Shown here: in pieces, positions 48,090 to 59,500 of the stretch
Layout of the letters: every line of letters starts with the position of its first letter
How positions within the stretch are numbered: the first letter of the stretch is position 1
DNA from: Liolophura sinensis
Taxonomy: Eukaryota; Mollusca; Polyplacophora; Chitonida; Chitonidae
NCBI RefSeq assembly: GCF_032854445.1
Contig: NC_088303.1
Coordinates: 5,587,501 to 5,651,500 of the forward strand
Reading direction: 5' to 3'
Length of the DNA: 64,000 nucleotides
Notes under the pieces: model-generated
Database searches by the model: none
What the model saw: only the letters and a program-made list of their open reading frames with translations
What the model was told of the DNA's origin: nothing
Translations under genes and position numbers: made by a program

Positions 48090-48599
48090 TGGAAATTGGC
48101 CTTTATACGACGTCGATCAGAATTATGGATGGAAAAAACCATGAAAGAATGGAAGAACTCTCTGGGTAAACCACTGGCCTTTGGCAAGTGAGTCTACTCA
48201 TTGGTGAACAATCCCAAATGTGACGCAAAGATGTGCGTACTGTGCCATAGTGTTGGAAGATAAGTGGCCTTCAACGTACGTTAGACTGTGCAACGGCCCT
48301 GAAGAACATCTTCGGCCGCCTAATATCATCAAAGGCCTCGCGAGCAAAGATAGCATATGACGACAAAGGGAATCCTTAGAGTGCATGCAATGTGTCACCT
48401 TGTTGCAGGACGGATTTCCACCGCTCTTTCATCTAGTGCTGCTTTACGGAGACGCCTTACCGAAGGCAAGTAAGTGGCTCCGCCCGAGCCATTACACTGA
48501 TACGGGTCAACCAGTCATTGTACTTTCCCCTTCATGCTGAACGCCAAGCGAGGAAGTTACAACAGGGGCTCTGCCAACTGTGCTATCGAGGTAATCTAC

Positions 48600-48700
48600 A
48601 AATTCCCTGTCCCAGGTCGGGTTTGAACCCACACATCGTGTGTCCTAGCGACAGGAAAGCAAGTGCTTCTAACCACTAGACCTTGACGCTCAGCCCATGT
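48600..48700 (-). other. tRNA-like sequence (pseudo-tRNA or SINE head)
   Basis: On the minus strand, GGTCTAGTGGTTAGAAGCAC (A box) is followed about 35 bp later by GTGGGTTCAAACCCGACC (B box GGTTCAAACCC). A clean cloverleaf with a 7 bp acceptor stem could not be drawn, so it is not called as a tRNA gene. Confidence 0.5.
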
Positions 48701-50943
48701 AAAAAGCGTGTATATCATTGTGTAGTCATCACGTGTGGTTATCATAAACATAAAGAGGTGCACAAAACGCTTAAACATTTTTTTTCCAATATTACCCCTC
48801 GCATACCGACTTCCCTGTCCGCTCGTGCAAGTATAGACAAGTTAGAAATACAACACATATATTGCTTTTATATACTGTGTTCACTTGTGTGAACAGAAGA
48901 GCGATAACAGCCAGCTGATTTCCTGGCGTCGAATGTGTCCTTGAGTCGATTACGAGCTAAATTGAACGCATGTAGATTTTTATTTTATCATTTCAACCGA
49001 TGCACTGCCTATATGCACGAGAATTAATGTAAGGTACCGAAACAATTACCAGGAAAAACGTTGTGTATGTAATAAAGAAGAAAGAGATCAAACAATATTA
49101 CGATAAGAATAAAGTTTTATGGCCAAGACATACATGGCTAAAAACATAAATGGATGAGGTTAACGTGTCCAGTACCGCCCCCCCCCCCCCCCCCACCCCC
49201 ACCCACAGACCTCGGGTCAGTTACCTTGGACAAAGGTGAAAAAATAATGTAGGTCTGGCAAAATCAGTGACGAGTGACCGATTTCCAAGATAAGCGGTAA
49301 AATTCAAATGCACCCTCGGACCAGAAGGTTTCAACTCGGTTATAAACCTGAAGTGAGGTTCGACCTGCTAGACAACCATGCTGTATATACAGGCCTGCAT
49401 ATATACATATGTATACCCTACATATATGCAGTTTTCTATACACTATACATACACGTCTTTTTCCTCCATGAGGACCTTTCTAAATAATCATGCAACAAAA
49501 GCGGACGGAAATTTCACTATTTTTTTGCTACAGTAGGTTCATTGATTTACGTCACTAGAAAAAGAGCTTGTCTGAGTTAGCCCATGCATTGAGATAATTT
49601 TCTCAGTATTTCCCCGCTAAAAATGATTGTGTAGTTCTCTCAACAGAATCGTCAGTATAGGACTATTAATTGATATCAATGATTATTTTTTTCAAGACTC
49701 AAATAAGAACTACAAAAAAAAATGTGTGATATGACCAAAGCATGCCAGATGTAAGCAAATATAGATGAAAACAAGTACGTGGATGACTATTCAGTGTATA
49801 GGTAAAGTAGAGACAAACATACGTCACTAAAAACACACATTTACAACACTTTAGACATTCATTGCACAAAGTTCGCAGCTTTATCTTCAAAACTTTCCCT
49901 TCCTGAAACCTGATCATTTAACCTGTATATATTGTGTAAGCTCCAGATGTAAGTCATCCATCAAAAGCATTTTGATTCTTTCTACGATATGACTGCTGGA
50001 TAAACAAGTCAGCTCAGGTTTGTCTTGGTCACTGAGCTGTCGGATTGGGCCAGACACTATTCACGTGCACAAGTACACAGCAGGTGAAACACCGAATCTA
50101 CACACCCCCTGCCTCCACCCGCCAACCCCGGTTCTCATGACACTCCTCCTTACATCGCACAGGTAACCTAAAAACCTGGTAACTGCTACGCTTGGGGTTT
50201 GGTACTTGAAGTTGACATTTGGCAAATTTGTCTTCAGATCACATTGATGACCTGGTCAACATTTCAATTTCTACAGCTCAATAATAAGCCCTATAATGGT
50301 ATTTCAATTTAATTTGTCAGGATTAATACCTGAACTCAAAGTGCACCAAGCCAGTCAAATTCATCACTGAAAGCGTTTTGACTGGTCAGCCATATTTACC
50401 CTGTCTTAACAAGCCCTGTACATAGTATACGCAGACTGATACGTGCCTGCATGGTTATTTGTCAGTTATATGCTACATTTAGTAATACATGCAAATAATT
50501 CACGTCTAATTAATTTACCCTTGCACAAAAGTATGCAGACAAAGGTTAGAGGGCCAGGTATATTTTCTAATATAGGCGTATTTGCAGCACTGCCAGAAAA
50601 GCATACAGGATATCACCGTTATATATTAAATAATGTACTATATAGTATTCACTGGACGTTGGCAACAAATCTGTGATACACTACTAGAATCGGATAGCAC
50701 CATATGGGCATTACATATCTCCATCCTGTGTTAGACATCTACAGTGGATATAATCGCACTATCGGCCTATATACACAGTAGGCTAAATGGTCAATTTAGG
50801 CCGGTATGGGTGATACAATTTCTTACATGTTCACAATGACAGACACTACGAATTTATTATCAAGATGATTCAAATCATCGTTTCATCATATAGGCCAATA
50901 TATGGAAGGAAAAAATCGTTAATGCGTTGCTTTCATTGATACC

Positions 50944-50947
<4 letters not shown>
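48701..50947. other. No gene recognised
   Basis: It is AT-rich, with a poly-C tract at 49177 and short palindromic ATATGCAT-like runs near 49395-49430. Frames up to 77 codons have no features. Confidence 0.5.
49177..49205. repeat. Poly-C tract
   Basis: A run of about 18 C is followed by ACCCCCACCC. Another C run of about 18 is at 37886-37903. Both may form G-quadruplex or i-motif structures and are sequencing-error prone. Confidence 0.9.

Positions 50948-51010
<63 letters not shown>
50948..51010. repeat. (AT)n microsatellite
   Basis: It is an uninterrupted TA/AT run of about 62 bp; length is likely variable and prone to assembly error. Confidence 0.97.
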
Positions 51011-51013
<3 letters not shown>

Positions 51014-51518
51014 GACAGTCATCATATATCATTGACAGTGTTATTTTGAAGTTGTGGACGAAGCTATGACGTCATTAAATGATGACTCTGTCTTATACGT
51101 TAACTAACATGCGAAGAAGGGTCAACTGTACAAGCAACATTACTTACAGGTACTTAGAAGTCAAAACACACACGGGCCCCCGGCTGTCCAAGCCACCGTC
51201 TTCAAAGTTCGAGTAAATACAGTGACAGACCTGTACACTTACCACCTGGATGAATCAGGTGTACGTTTATATGTATACTGAATCCCACAAAGGCCTGCCA
51301 AACATGTACATACTAGAATGCATGTTACTCATCAGGATCCTCTTCTATGTCCAAGGTAGCGTTGACCTGTCACTGGACCTGCTCGAGATCACTCGACAAA
51401 GTGTGCACAGGAGAGGAAATGAGCATCACCTTCCTACATACGATGACACGTGTTCCATTAACCCACACATACATACATTCCTCGTGGAATTTCAGAAGCG
51501 CACAGGTGGACCACTGAT

Positions 51519-51656
51519 TTAGGAGTCGAGATATTCAGGAATATCATCGACAGGTCGCACCTCTTCTGTCCCATGATCACGTGGTCCAGGTGTACGCTTT
51601 TGTTCGGGGTAACCGGACTCCTCAGCTGCGTCACGACTAAAGCGTGCAACCTGTGC
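51519..51656 (-). CDS. Candidate unassigned terminal exon
   Basis: After TTTTTATAACTCAG/GCA a phase 0 frame of 45 codons reads AQVARFSRDAAEESGYPEQ, KRTPGPRDHGTEEVRP, VDDIPEYLDS and stops at 51519. The acidic, Pro-containing composition is coding-like. No upstream partner exon was found and the family is not recognised. A plus-strand frame overlaps it in part. Confidence 0.28.
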   Translation of the reverse strand, partial: AQVARFSRDAAEESGYPEQKRTPGPRDHGTEEVRPVDDIPEYLDS

Positions 51657-52027
51657 CTGAGTTATAAAAAGACCCATGAATAGCACATTCACGGGGTGCA
51701 CCGTTACCAGAGAAGACTCAATACTACATGAATGTATTTCAGAAAGTTATGTAATGGACTGAAGAAGCACCTATGAGGAAAATCAGCTCCGTTTTCGTGA
51801 ATAACGTGGATCGGAGGAAGAAAAGTCGCGGTGGGTGAGGTCGAACTGAGAACATGGAGCAATGGCTCGATGATTTCATGCCATCGTTTCTCTGTACTTT
51901 TTCGTAATATCCCTAAAGAACCCTTCGTACTCAGTATATAGAACACCTTTTTACTTGTCTAAGTACGATTCCAACTGTTCGAAACCCCTGTAAGCGTTTT
52001 GACAATTTACAGCTTCTAGCCCCTTGT

Positions 52028-52533
52028 CACCCTTTTCTAGTGCTATATGAAGGTCGGACGTTTCGCTTAGATTTGTTATTGTTGGGCATACCATTTTCGC
52101 AATCGCATCTTCAGTCACAACGACCTCATCTCAAAGATTAAAGGCATTGCGCCAGAGGCAAGTATAATGTCCCAATTTCTCTCCACTCATGCAGAAAGTA
52201 GGCAAGCAAGATGATATGTACATGCTTGTTTTTTTCCTTTTGAAAAGGAAAATCACTTTTTCTGGAGTGACATCATCTTTTCACCCTTTTCTAGTGCTAT
52301 ATGTAGGTCGGACGTTTCGCTTAGATTTGTTATTGTTGGGCATACCACTTTCGTAATCGCATCTTCAGTCACCACGACCTCATCTCAAAGATTAAAGGCA
52401 TTGCGCCAAAGGCAAGTATAATGTCCCAATTTCTCTCCACTCTTGCAGAAAGTAGGCAAGCAAGACGATATGTACATGCTTGTTTTTCTCCTTTTGAAAA
52501 GGAAAATCACTTTTTCTGGAGTTACATCATCTA
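52028..52533. repeat. 254 bp direct tandem duplication
   Basis: CACCCTTTTCTAGTGCTATA starts at 52028 and again at 52282. The two 254 bp copies differ at only a few positions by eye, so the duplication is recent. Neither copy has a long open frame. Confidence 0.95.
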
Positions 52534-54552
52534 ATGTGCTGTCTTGCTGGGTTTAATCTAGGCCTGTCAGTTTGAACGTTTCATCAATATCGTGGCTTGG
52601 TCGACATAAACTCGTCTGTACTCAGTATACTATTGTCATGTACAATCATTTTCCGTATTACATTCGCCTTACTTCCTGGATATTTCATCGTAAACTATTT
52701 ATTATGTGTGCGCATCCAGACGACAAGAATAGCGCCACAGGCATCAGGTTGGTTATATACAAGGCTAAAATTTAGGGGAGGAGGTTATGGTTTCTCAGGT
52801 CGGGTTGCGGCTTTAAATCAGAAGCTTAGACATGTACCTGGCGAGGTGCGGTGATTTCCCCACGGCTCCACTCGCTTCCTCCCGATCAAATACTCATAAA
52901 AAATGGTACCTGTCACTTGAGTAAAATATTCTTCAATATAGCATACAACTCTGGTGGGTGATAGCAGAGAACACGCATCGGCGCCCTTCGCGCTTCAGAC
53001 GGAGACATGAAGATCGCGGTTCCTCGTATTCTGTCTGGGCACATCCGCGGAGACGCTAAGGTGGCGGTCTAGATGGCAGCTATTAGGACGCTAAGATCGC
53101 CGTCTAAACGAACGCCATATGAAAACACTGTCAAACCAACGACCAAGCAGACCCAGAAAGCAAACAGGACTTTGGGTAAAATCACCTATGAGGCATAAAA
53201 TATCGTAGCTACAAGCAAAAACGATGAAAATAAAACAGATACCCTCTGGGTACATGAATGCCACTTGTTTTTTTTTTTGTTTTTTTTTTACAATGTATAC
53301 ACAAAGCCACTATTTTCTTAAACAAGCCGAACAAGTGATAGATACATGCACCTATGTTAATCCTCTTCTACTATACCAACTATAGGCCTATCTATAAATA
53401 ACAAATTATTAAACTGTACAAATCTGCTCATTTGTTCATTTCTAACAAAGTTCAATTAAAATAGGTGACCATAACAATTTTTGGGAAATATTATTGGATT
53501 ATATATAGGAACTGCAAGATAATTTCTTTTCAACATATGACCCCGGCGACATCTTACCGCCTGAAAACAAATGTCGAGACTTCTACCCTTTCCTTCATTT
53601 CTTGGCACGTTACATTTCTATACACGCGTGCTCGAAAAGCAGTCATGTCATACGCAATCATTGCCGTGCAACCACGCAATATGATGTGTGTTTTCACAGC
53701 GTACTTACTGATTTGACGAGGGAAAATGTTTCATTTTATTAAACATACCAATCGATGTTTCGTTGTGATTTCAGGCAACATACAGCCATGGACATGTTGC
53801 GCTAAGTACCAAAACAAACAAACTTATTATTGAGACAGGTTTTCCCTTTTGAAGTGTATACGGTTAGGAACCTGATGCAGACTTTCAAATTGATCGGTAC
53901 CGTAAAGCAAATTTGTTAATACTGCTTACGATCTCCACATGAAATAGATGCTGAAAACAGTTCATATATTCTGAGCAGTTTTCATCATCCCTTCAATGTG
54001 AAAATAGGACAGACAATGACAATAAAAAAGAACGCCTCACACACATCATAATTTTGTCTATTTTAGCACTTCTACGACAAATCCAGAACCTTTGGTCGAA
54101 AACAAAATTTGCATAAGATGTATTTCTAAGAAACATAAAATAAAAACCTTGATATAAACATTCAGTAATAAGTTATTTACATTCTTTTGAAATTCCTCCG
54201 GCCTTTCTACCTCATCAATTGTCTAATATTTCGCCTTATATTGAGCTTACCTTTCGTCACTAACTTTACAAAGCTTCTCAATTTACCAAACCAAATTTAA
54301 ATCTAAATTTAAAACCTAAAATAGCTCCTATTTCGTAATCACATAAAAATATACCTAAAACACATACATGTACATGAAAGAGTTATAGGTTCTGAATAGA
54401 TAATGACATGAGAGTGTGGAAAATGTATGACTGACTGGTTTAACGTCGCTCTTAACAATTTTTCAACCATATGACGACGAGGAGACATTTGGTGTGTTGT
54501 GGCAGGGAGAGTCCATGACACCAAAGGGTTTCCTTTACAAAAGGTTTAAGTG
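52534..54552. other. No gene recognised
   Basis: 52830-52945 resembles a diverged SINE-type tail (GATTTCCCCACGGCTCCACT, AGTAAAATATTCTTCAATAT). A T-rich run is at 53268-53291. Nothing else is recognised. Confidence 0.45.
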
Positions 54553-54613
54553 CATATATGTATGTATGTATGTAAATATCTCTCTCTCTCTCTCTCTACA
54601 TATATATATATAC

Positions 54614-54688
<75 letters not shown>

Positions 54689-54712
54689 CATATGTATATA
54701 TATATATATATT
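54553..54712. repeat. Compound (ATGT)n-(CT)n-(AT)n microsatellite, duplicated
   Basis: The order GTAT repeats, AAATATCTCTCTCT and a TATATA run occurs twice in succession, so the whole compound block was duplicated. Frames such as YIYIYI/SLSLSL here are artefacts. Confidence 0.96.
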
Positions 54713-55369
54713 TAAAAAAAGACAGTAAAATACAACTGTTGTACCTCTCACATCCTCTATCTGTGATATAGTCAAAGAACGGGAGACGTTAGACACAACA
54801 TTTTATAATAGTACTGTAGAGGCATGTAGACAGGACACAATGAGTGGTTACAACTGCAACTACACACTTTCTGGTAGCTTTTATCAACATGATAGTACAA
54901 TTACATGAACACCTTATATGGTTCTAAAATTTGGTACAATAATTTTTTCTGTACAATAAAAAAAAATTCATTGTATGATATACCTGTATTATTTGTGTGT
55001 GGCAGATTTGGTAAAGTTATGTAGTACAAGATTTCACTTCATCAAAATATAAGTTGTTGGGCTTTAAATTTAAACAAAAATTTTTTTCAGGTGCTTAAAT
55101 ATACCCCCCTCCCCCCTTTCACAGCAAAAAATAATTCCTCAACTAAGTCTGGTTAAATCTGGTGTATATGAGATCGTAAACTTGTACAAAGGTTTTGAGA
55201 CCAAACAATGAATAATTGTGCATTGCAATAATGATGGATAGAAAGGTAAATTGCATACCCACAAAACTGCAAATTTATTAACCATTTACTAGTATTGTGT
55301 GAATGGCTTTTCAAACAGGACAACATTATATACCCCTTACCAGACAAACAGACACAGTGCTCTATTAAA

Positions 55370-55797
55370 GGAGAAGAAAACTTTAAAACATGACACTATA
55401 GGCTGAAAAGAGCACATTTTTTTCTATCTGGTGGTGCCTGCTGCATAATTTTGTGACTTTTCCTCGCCATACACGTAAAGCCTGAAAACGGCAAAGCTGG
55501 CTTCCCGATCGTCAAGCGGAAAACGAACTGTACTGTTCGCAACCTTCTGGGAAGAAGAGTTCTGCCGGAAATGTACGAACTGCACTTCGGCGGTTTCCGA
55601 CAGCAATTCTCCTCCTCACACAGAAGACTGCAGGACTAGTTCTTAGACAAAATGGAGTCGCCCACATCGGATTTTGGTGCTGACTTTATTTTTAATTCAT
55701 CAACTTGAGGTACATTAGAATTTTTTATGGCATGCACCTGCGAGGAAATACATACGCTTTTCAATGGTATTTGATTGATACTTAAATTTTCTTCTCC
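55370..55797. mobile_element. TTAA-flanked inverted-repeat element, copy 2
   Basis: It has the same termini and interior as copy 1 and lies in the same orientation, flanked by ATTAAA and TTTAAA. It is 428 bp: an interior stretch of roughly 120 bp that copy 1 has between GGCTGG and ATCGTCAAGCGG is missing, and a short extra A/T-rich piece is present near 55686. Confidence 0.85.
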
Positions 55798-55832
55798 TTT
55801 AAATAAATCTTTTATTTTTTTTCAACTCAATT

Positions 55833-55996
55833 TTATTTAGTTATTTGATTTGTGTTTTACGCTGCACTTAAGAATATTTCACTTATACGATGGCAGCAAG
55901 CATTTTGGTGGAAAGAAAATGTCCAGAGCCCCAGGGAAACCCACGACCATCCACAGGATGTCGACATGCCCTCCTACGCACAGCTGGAGAGGAAAC
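55833..55996 (-). mobile_element. SINE 3' two-thirds, diverged, minus strand
   Basis: TTATTTGATTTGTGTTTTAC, then AAGAATATTTCACTTATACG and AACCCACGACCATCCACAGG identify it. It begins some 35 bp past the end of the TTAA-flanked element at 55370-55797. Confidence 0.84.
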
Positions 55997-56250
55997 TCAA
56001 TATGATTTTACATTATATCCAGTACAGAATGGTCATTTGTCACGGATGGTTCACTTGACCAGCTAAACTTGTTTTAATCTCACAGATTAACTCTGTCTAA
56101 CACTTTCACTGGAAGAGTAGACATACAGATATGTACATTATGAGTGAAAATGTGGATCATGATAAAAGTTAGAGATGGGGTTTTGTATCTGTGAATCTTT
56201 GAAAACATTTGTTTCCAGGAAACGTATGAAAAGTCATCCTGTGTAGAGAG

Positions 56251-56532
56251 TTACACAGGTTTGGAGGGTGTTTCGGACTTAACACCCACTGCCTTGGAGG
56301 GTGTGATGTGGGACTTGACCTCTGTAGCCTTGGATGGTGTAATGTGTGACTTGACCCCTGTAGACTTGGAGGGTGTAATGTGGGACTTGCTGTGGCCATG
56401 TTTGCCTTGGTGGGAGCCAGACTTTCCCGGTGTTCTCTTTGCTGGGTTGATGTTCTCTCGTAACACTGACTCCATCCCGTAGCTGCGATGACTTTTAAAC
56501 CTGGCCAGCTCCGATGAAAGCCTTGACACTTG
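56251..56532 (-). CDS. HMMR: HMMR-like terminal exon G, basic tail with TPSK repeats
   Basis: The acceptor is GTGTGTCTCAG/CAA (phase 0), and the exon ends in a stop at 56251. It encodes 93 residues starting QVSRLSSELARFKSHRSYGM; joined to exon F this gives E-E-N-x3-L-R-E-x-V-S-R-L, which parallels the vertebrate HMMR order K-D-E-N-x2-L-x2-E-V-S-K-L. The tail is Ser/Lys-rich with a 12-residue (36 bp) repeat built on SHITPSK, present three times, plus a final SETPSK. Each TPSK is a possible proline-directed (Cdk-type) phosphosite. An overlapping 129-codon frame is out of phase with exon F and is rejected. Confidence 0.78.
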   Translation of the reverse strand, partial: QVSRLSSELARFKSHRSYGMESVLRENINPAKRTPGKSGSHQGKHGHSKSHITPSKSTGVKSHITPSKATEVKSHITPSKAVGVKSETPSKPV

Positions 56533-59500
56533 CTGAGACACACCAGAAGACAACACAATGGTGTACAGGTTTATACTAATAATAATACATGTATGTATAC
56601 TGGCAACAATTTCAGATATTTGTTCAGCTATAAACTATCCAAAAATAGTGACATTCCTCAAAAAGTCGAAGGCGTTTTGTAGTTAAAACCCAGGATAAAT
56701 GAATGGCCCAAATTAAATGATAGGATCACAGACATCTTGTCTACTGACACTCACTTAAATAAATAACCGAACATGTTTTCAGAATCTGCTCACTGATTGT
56801 TTCAAGCTCTATCCACTTTACAATCATCAATTCAAAATAATTAAAGGATGTGAAATAATTTTCAGTTTTCCTAACCCCAAACAGACAAAGTCCTTTATCA
56901 GCACGTTAGAAAACTTCATATTTGTGCCCTCTACTGTTTCTGCCTGTCAAGTTGAGTCTGGCAGGTTTGAATGGGAGCAGGTTTGGTGGATATGTTCATT
57001 ACTGGCGAGTCAATTGATCAAGACATGTGACATGCCAACTTGGTTCCAATCCACTAAAAAATTCTAATCTCCTTTTTAGTACAAAAACGCAGAGGTCTCC
57101 ATAGCCTAGTTGTTTCCTTATTTCTTTCAAAATTTGGGACACCTAATCTATTCATTTTAGCCAATATATATGTAATTCTAGCAGGAATATTGGGTTAATT
57201 TTTTCTCACATGGTTAGGCCATTTGATGAATAAAATACTCATGTATTTACTTTTCCAAAAGGCTGGTAAAGAAATTTCATATTCTACTTCCTAAACCTCT
57301 AAAATTTGTCCGAAATCTCAGAAGGATTAGGGTATCTGGTGCGGGTGACTAGGGAGCCTCTCATCAATGTGGTCGCTGCCAGTTCAACCCCAGGCTTCCT
57401 CTCTGCTCGTATTTGGAAGGACTGCCAGCAACCTGTGGATGGTTGTGGGTTTCCCCCTGGGTCTGCCCGGTTTCCTATCACCATAATGCTAGCCACAGTC
57501 GTATAAGTTAAATATTCTTACAGTGTACAGAGTACAGCGTAAAACACCAATCAAATAAATAAATAAAAAAAGCAAACTTCACAGAAAGACATAATTTACA
57601 AATTAAGCGAAAAACTAGCTTTGTGAAACAGTTCCTTCATTCATTTCCCACCCTTAGAACCTGTGCCTCTCACCTCTCTCAGGTTGTTGTTTTCCTCTTT
57701 CAGTGCTAGGTGGAACTGGATTTTCTGTTTGTGATTCTGGTGTCCTACAAGTCTGGCATGTTCATCTTCCACAGTCTTCAGCCTCTCCTGTAACTCTGCC
57801 ATTTCCTGGAGGCCACAAGATAAAGAAATACTTACACTAACATTTTCAGTTAAACAATGGAAAACACAATTTTAACATTAGCCTGATGAGCAACCTTCAA
57901 GCCTGACTTTCTGGCTTGGCTGGCATGGTTTCATTAAAGAGAAAGACAGCACCTCACTAATGTTTATGTCCACTGAAAGACTACTATTAAAAGTATCTTA
58001 AACCAGCATTAAATATATTTTTTAGATTTTTTTCAACCCAGTTTTTTTCAACCTGGATCCTGGATCACGTCCTAGCCTCCAAAGGGGTTGTGCTGGTGAC
58101 TTTGACCCCTATTACACGTTTTCAAAATTACAAAAGGATTGTTGCAAAACTAGATTCATGCTCAATTCTGACATAAATCTAAACGCAACTAAGGCTGATT
58201 TAGGCATTTGAATATCGCTGGATTTTATGCTTCAGTTTTGTAGTGGTGGCTTCTAAGATGAGAGCAGTGCTGACCTAGTTATGCTGACCTCGGCTTGAAC
58301 ACGGTGTTTTAATAATTTTACTGTATTTTATAAAACAGAAAAAACATCCCTTGTACACGAGAAAGACACAGAAGCAAAATTTAAATTCTTCAGTTGTAGT
58401 AAATTCAGAGAAAAAAATATATCATTAAGATTTAATTTATTTTACTGCACGATTTAGTTAATTTAAGTCTTGTCTGGTGAGACGCTGTCTTCTCATTCTC
58501 ATAAACCTTTGGCGCTCCTAATGAATTGTTGTTGTTGTTTAGAACCTCCTGACTAAACGCTAAAATGAACGACAACAAAAGTATTTGTATAAATTGAGCA
58601 GAGTGACTAAGTAGGTCTCTAGGGTCTATTGGGAAAGATGAATGCAGTTTGGGCAGTGATGGTATGCTCGTGTCTGACATAATTTGGCGTCGTTGAATAT
58701 TACAGGGATAGTAAATCAACTCATTTTATGCGGTCCATGAATGATACAGACCTGTTCCACAACACTCTGTGAAATGGCCCTTTGGCTACACATAACTAAA
58801 TTCTGGTAAACAATCTCAAATGCAGTAGTTCTGTGTTATCATGTGTCACTTCGTCCAGTTAATGGGTAATGACCTCATCACAGCTTACGCTGCGCAGTCC
58901 GACATGTTTGACAGTAACGTGTTTGATAGGATAAAATTCTCAACATAGCTGCCTTGTTTCACACCAGCCATTTGTGCAGTATTATCATTTTGTTCTAGAT
59001 GTTCTAGACTCTGCCTGTTACCTTCTGCCAGATTTACTTTGTTCTGCCTTTTATGTTCCATCAGACTTACTTGGCTCGGCCTGTTACCTTTTGCCAGATT
59101 TACTTTGTTCTGCCTATTATGTTCCGTCAGATTTACTTTGCTCTGTCGGTTATGTTCTACCAGACTTACTTGGCTCTGCCTGTTATGTTCTGCCAGTCTT
59201 ACTTTGCTTTGCCTGTTACATTCCATCAGACTTACTTTGCTCTGCCTGTCACATTCCGCCAGACTTACTTGGCTCTGCCTGTTATGTTCCGCCAGTCTTA
59301 CTTTGCTCTGCATGTTACATTCCATCAGACTTACTTTGCTCTGCCTGTTATGTTCTGCCAGACTTACTTTACTTTGCTCTGCCTGTTACATTCCGTCAGA
59401 CTTACTTTGCTCTGCCTGTTATGTTCTGCCTGCATGGTATCCAGCTGTGACTGAAGCTCCTCTTTATCACAATGATCTTTAGCTGCTAAACACTGCAGTC

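Noticed and set aside
48600-48700. Functional tRNA gene
   Set aside because: A and B boxes are present, but the acceptor and anticodon stems do not pair well; likely a SINE head or pseudo-tRNA.
54494-54771. 73-codon frames of YIYIY/SLSLS
   Set aside because: They are compound microsatellite sequence.
56169-56558. 129-codon minus frame rich in His/Pro overlapping HMMR-like exon G
   Set aside because: It is out of phase with exon F; the phase 0 frame with TPSK repeats continues the coiled coil.
58885-59325. 146-codon minus frame as a long coding exon
   Set aside because: It is out of frame with exon E because of the 5 bp insertion and enters the neighbouring dispersed element before its stop; treated as repeat unless transcripts show otherwise.
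58974-59482. Plus-strand frames of 133-158 codons (LLCSACYVLPD units)
   Set aside because: They are antisense of the 33 bp array; the minus strand has the splice-compatible exon and coiled-coil reading.
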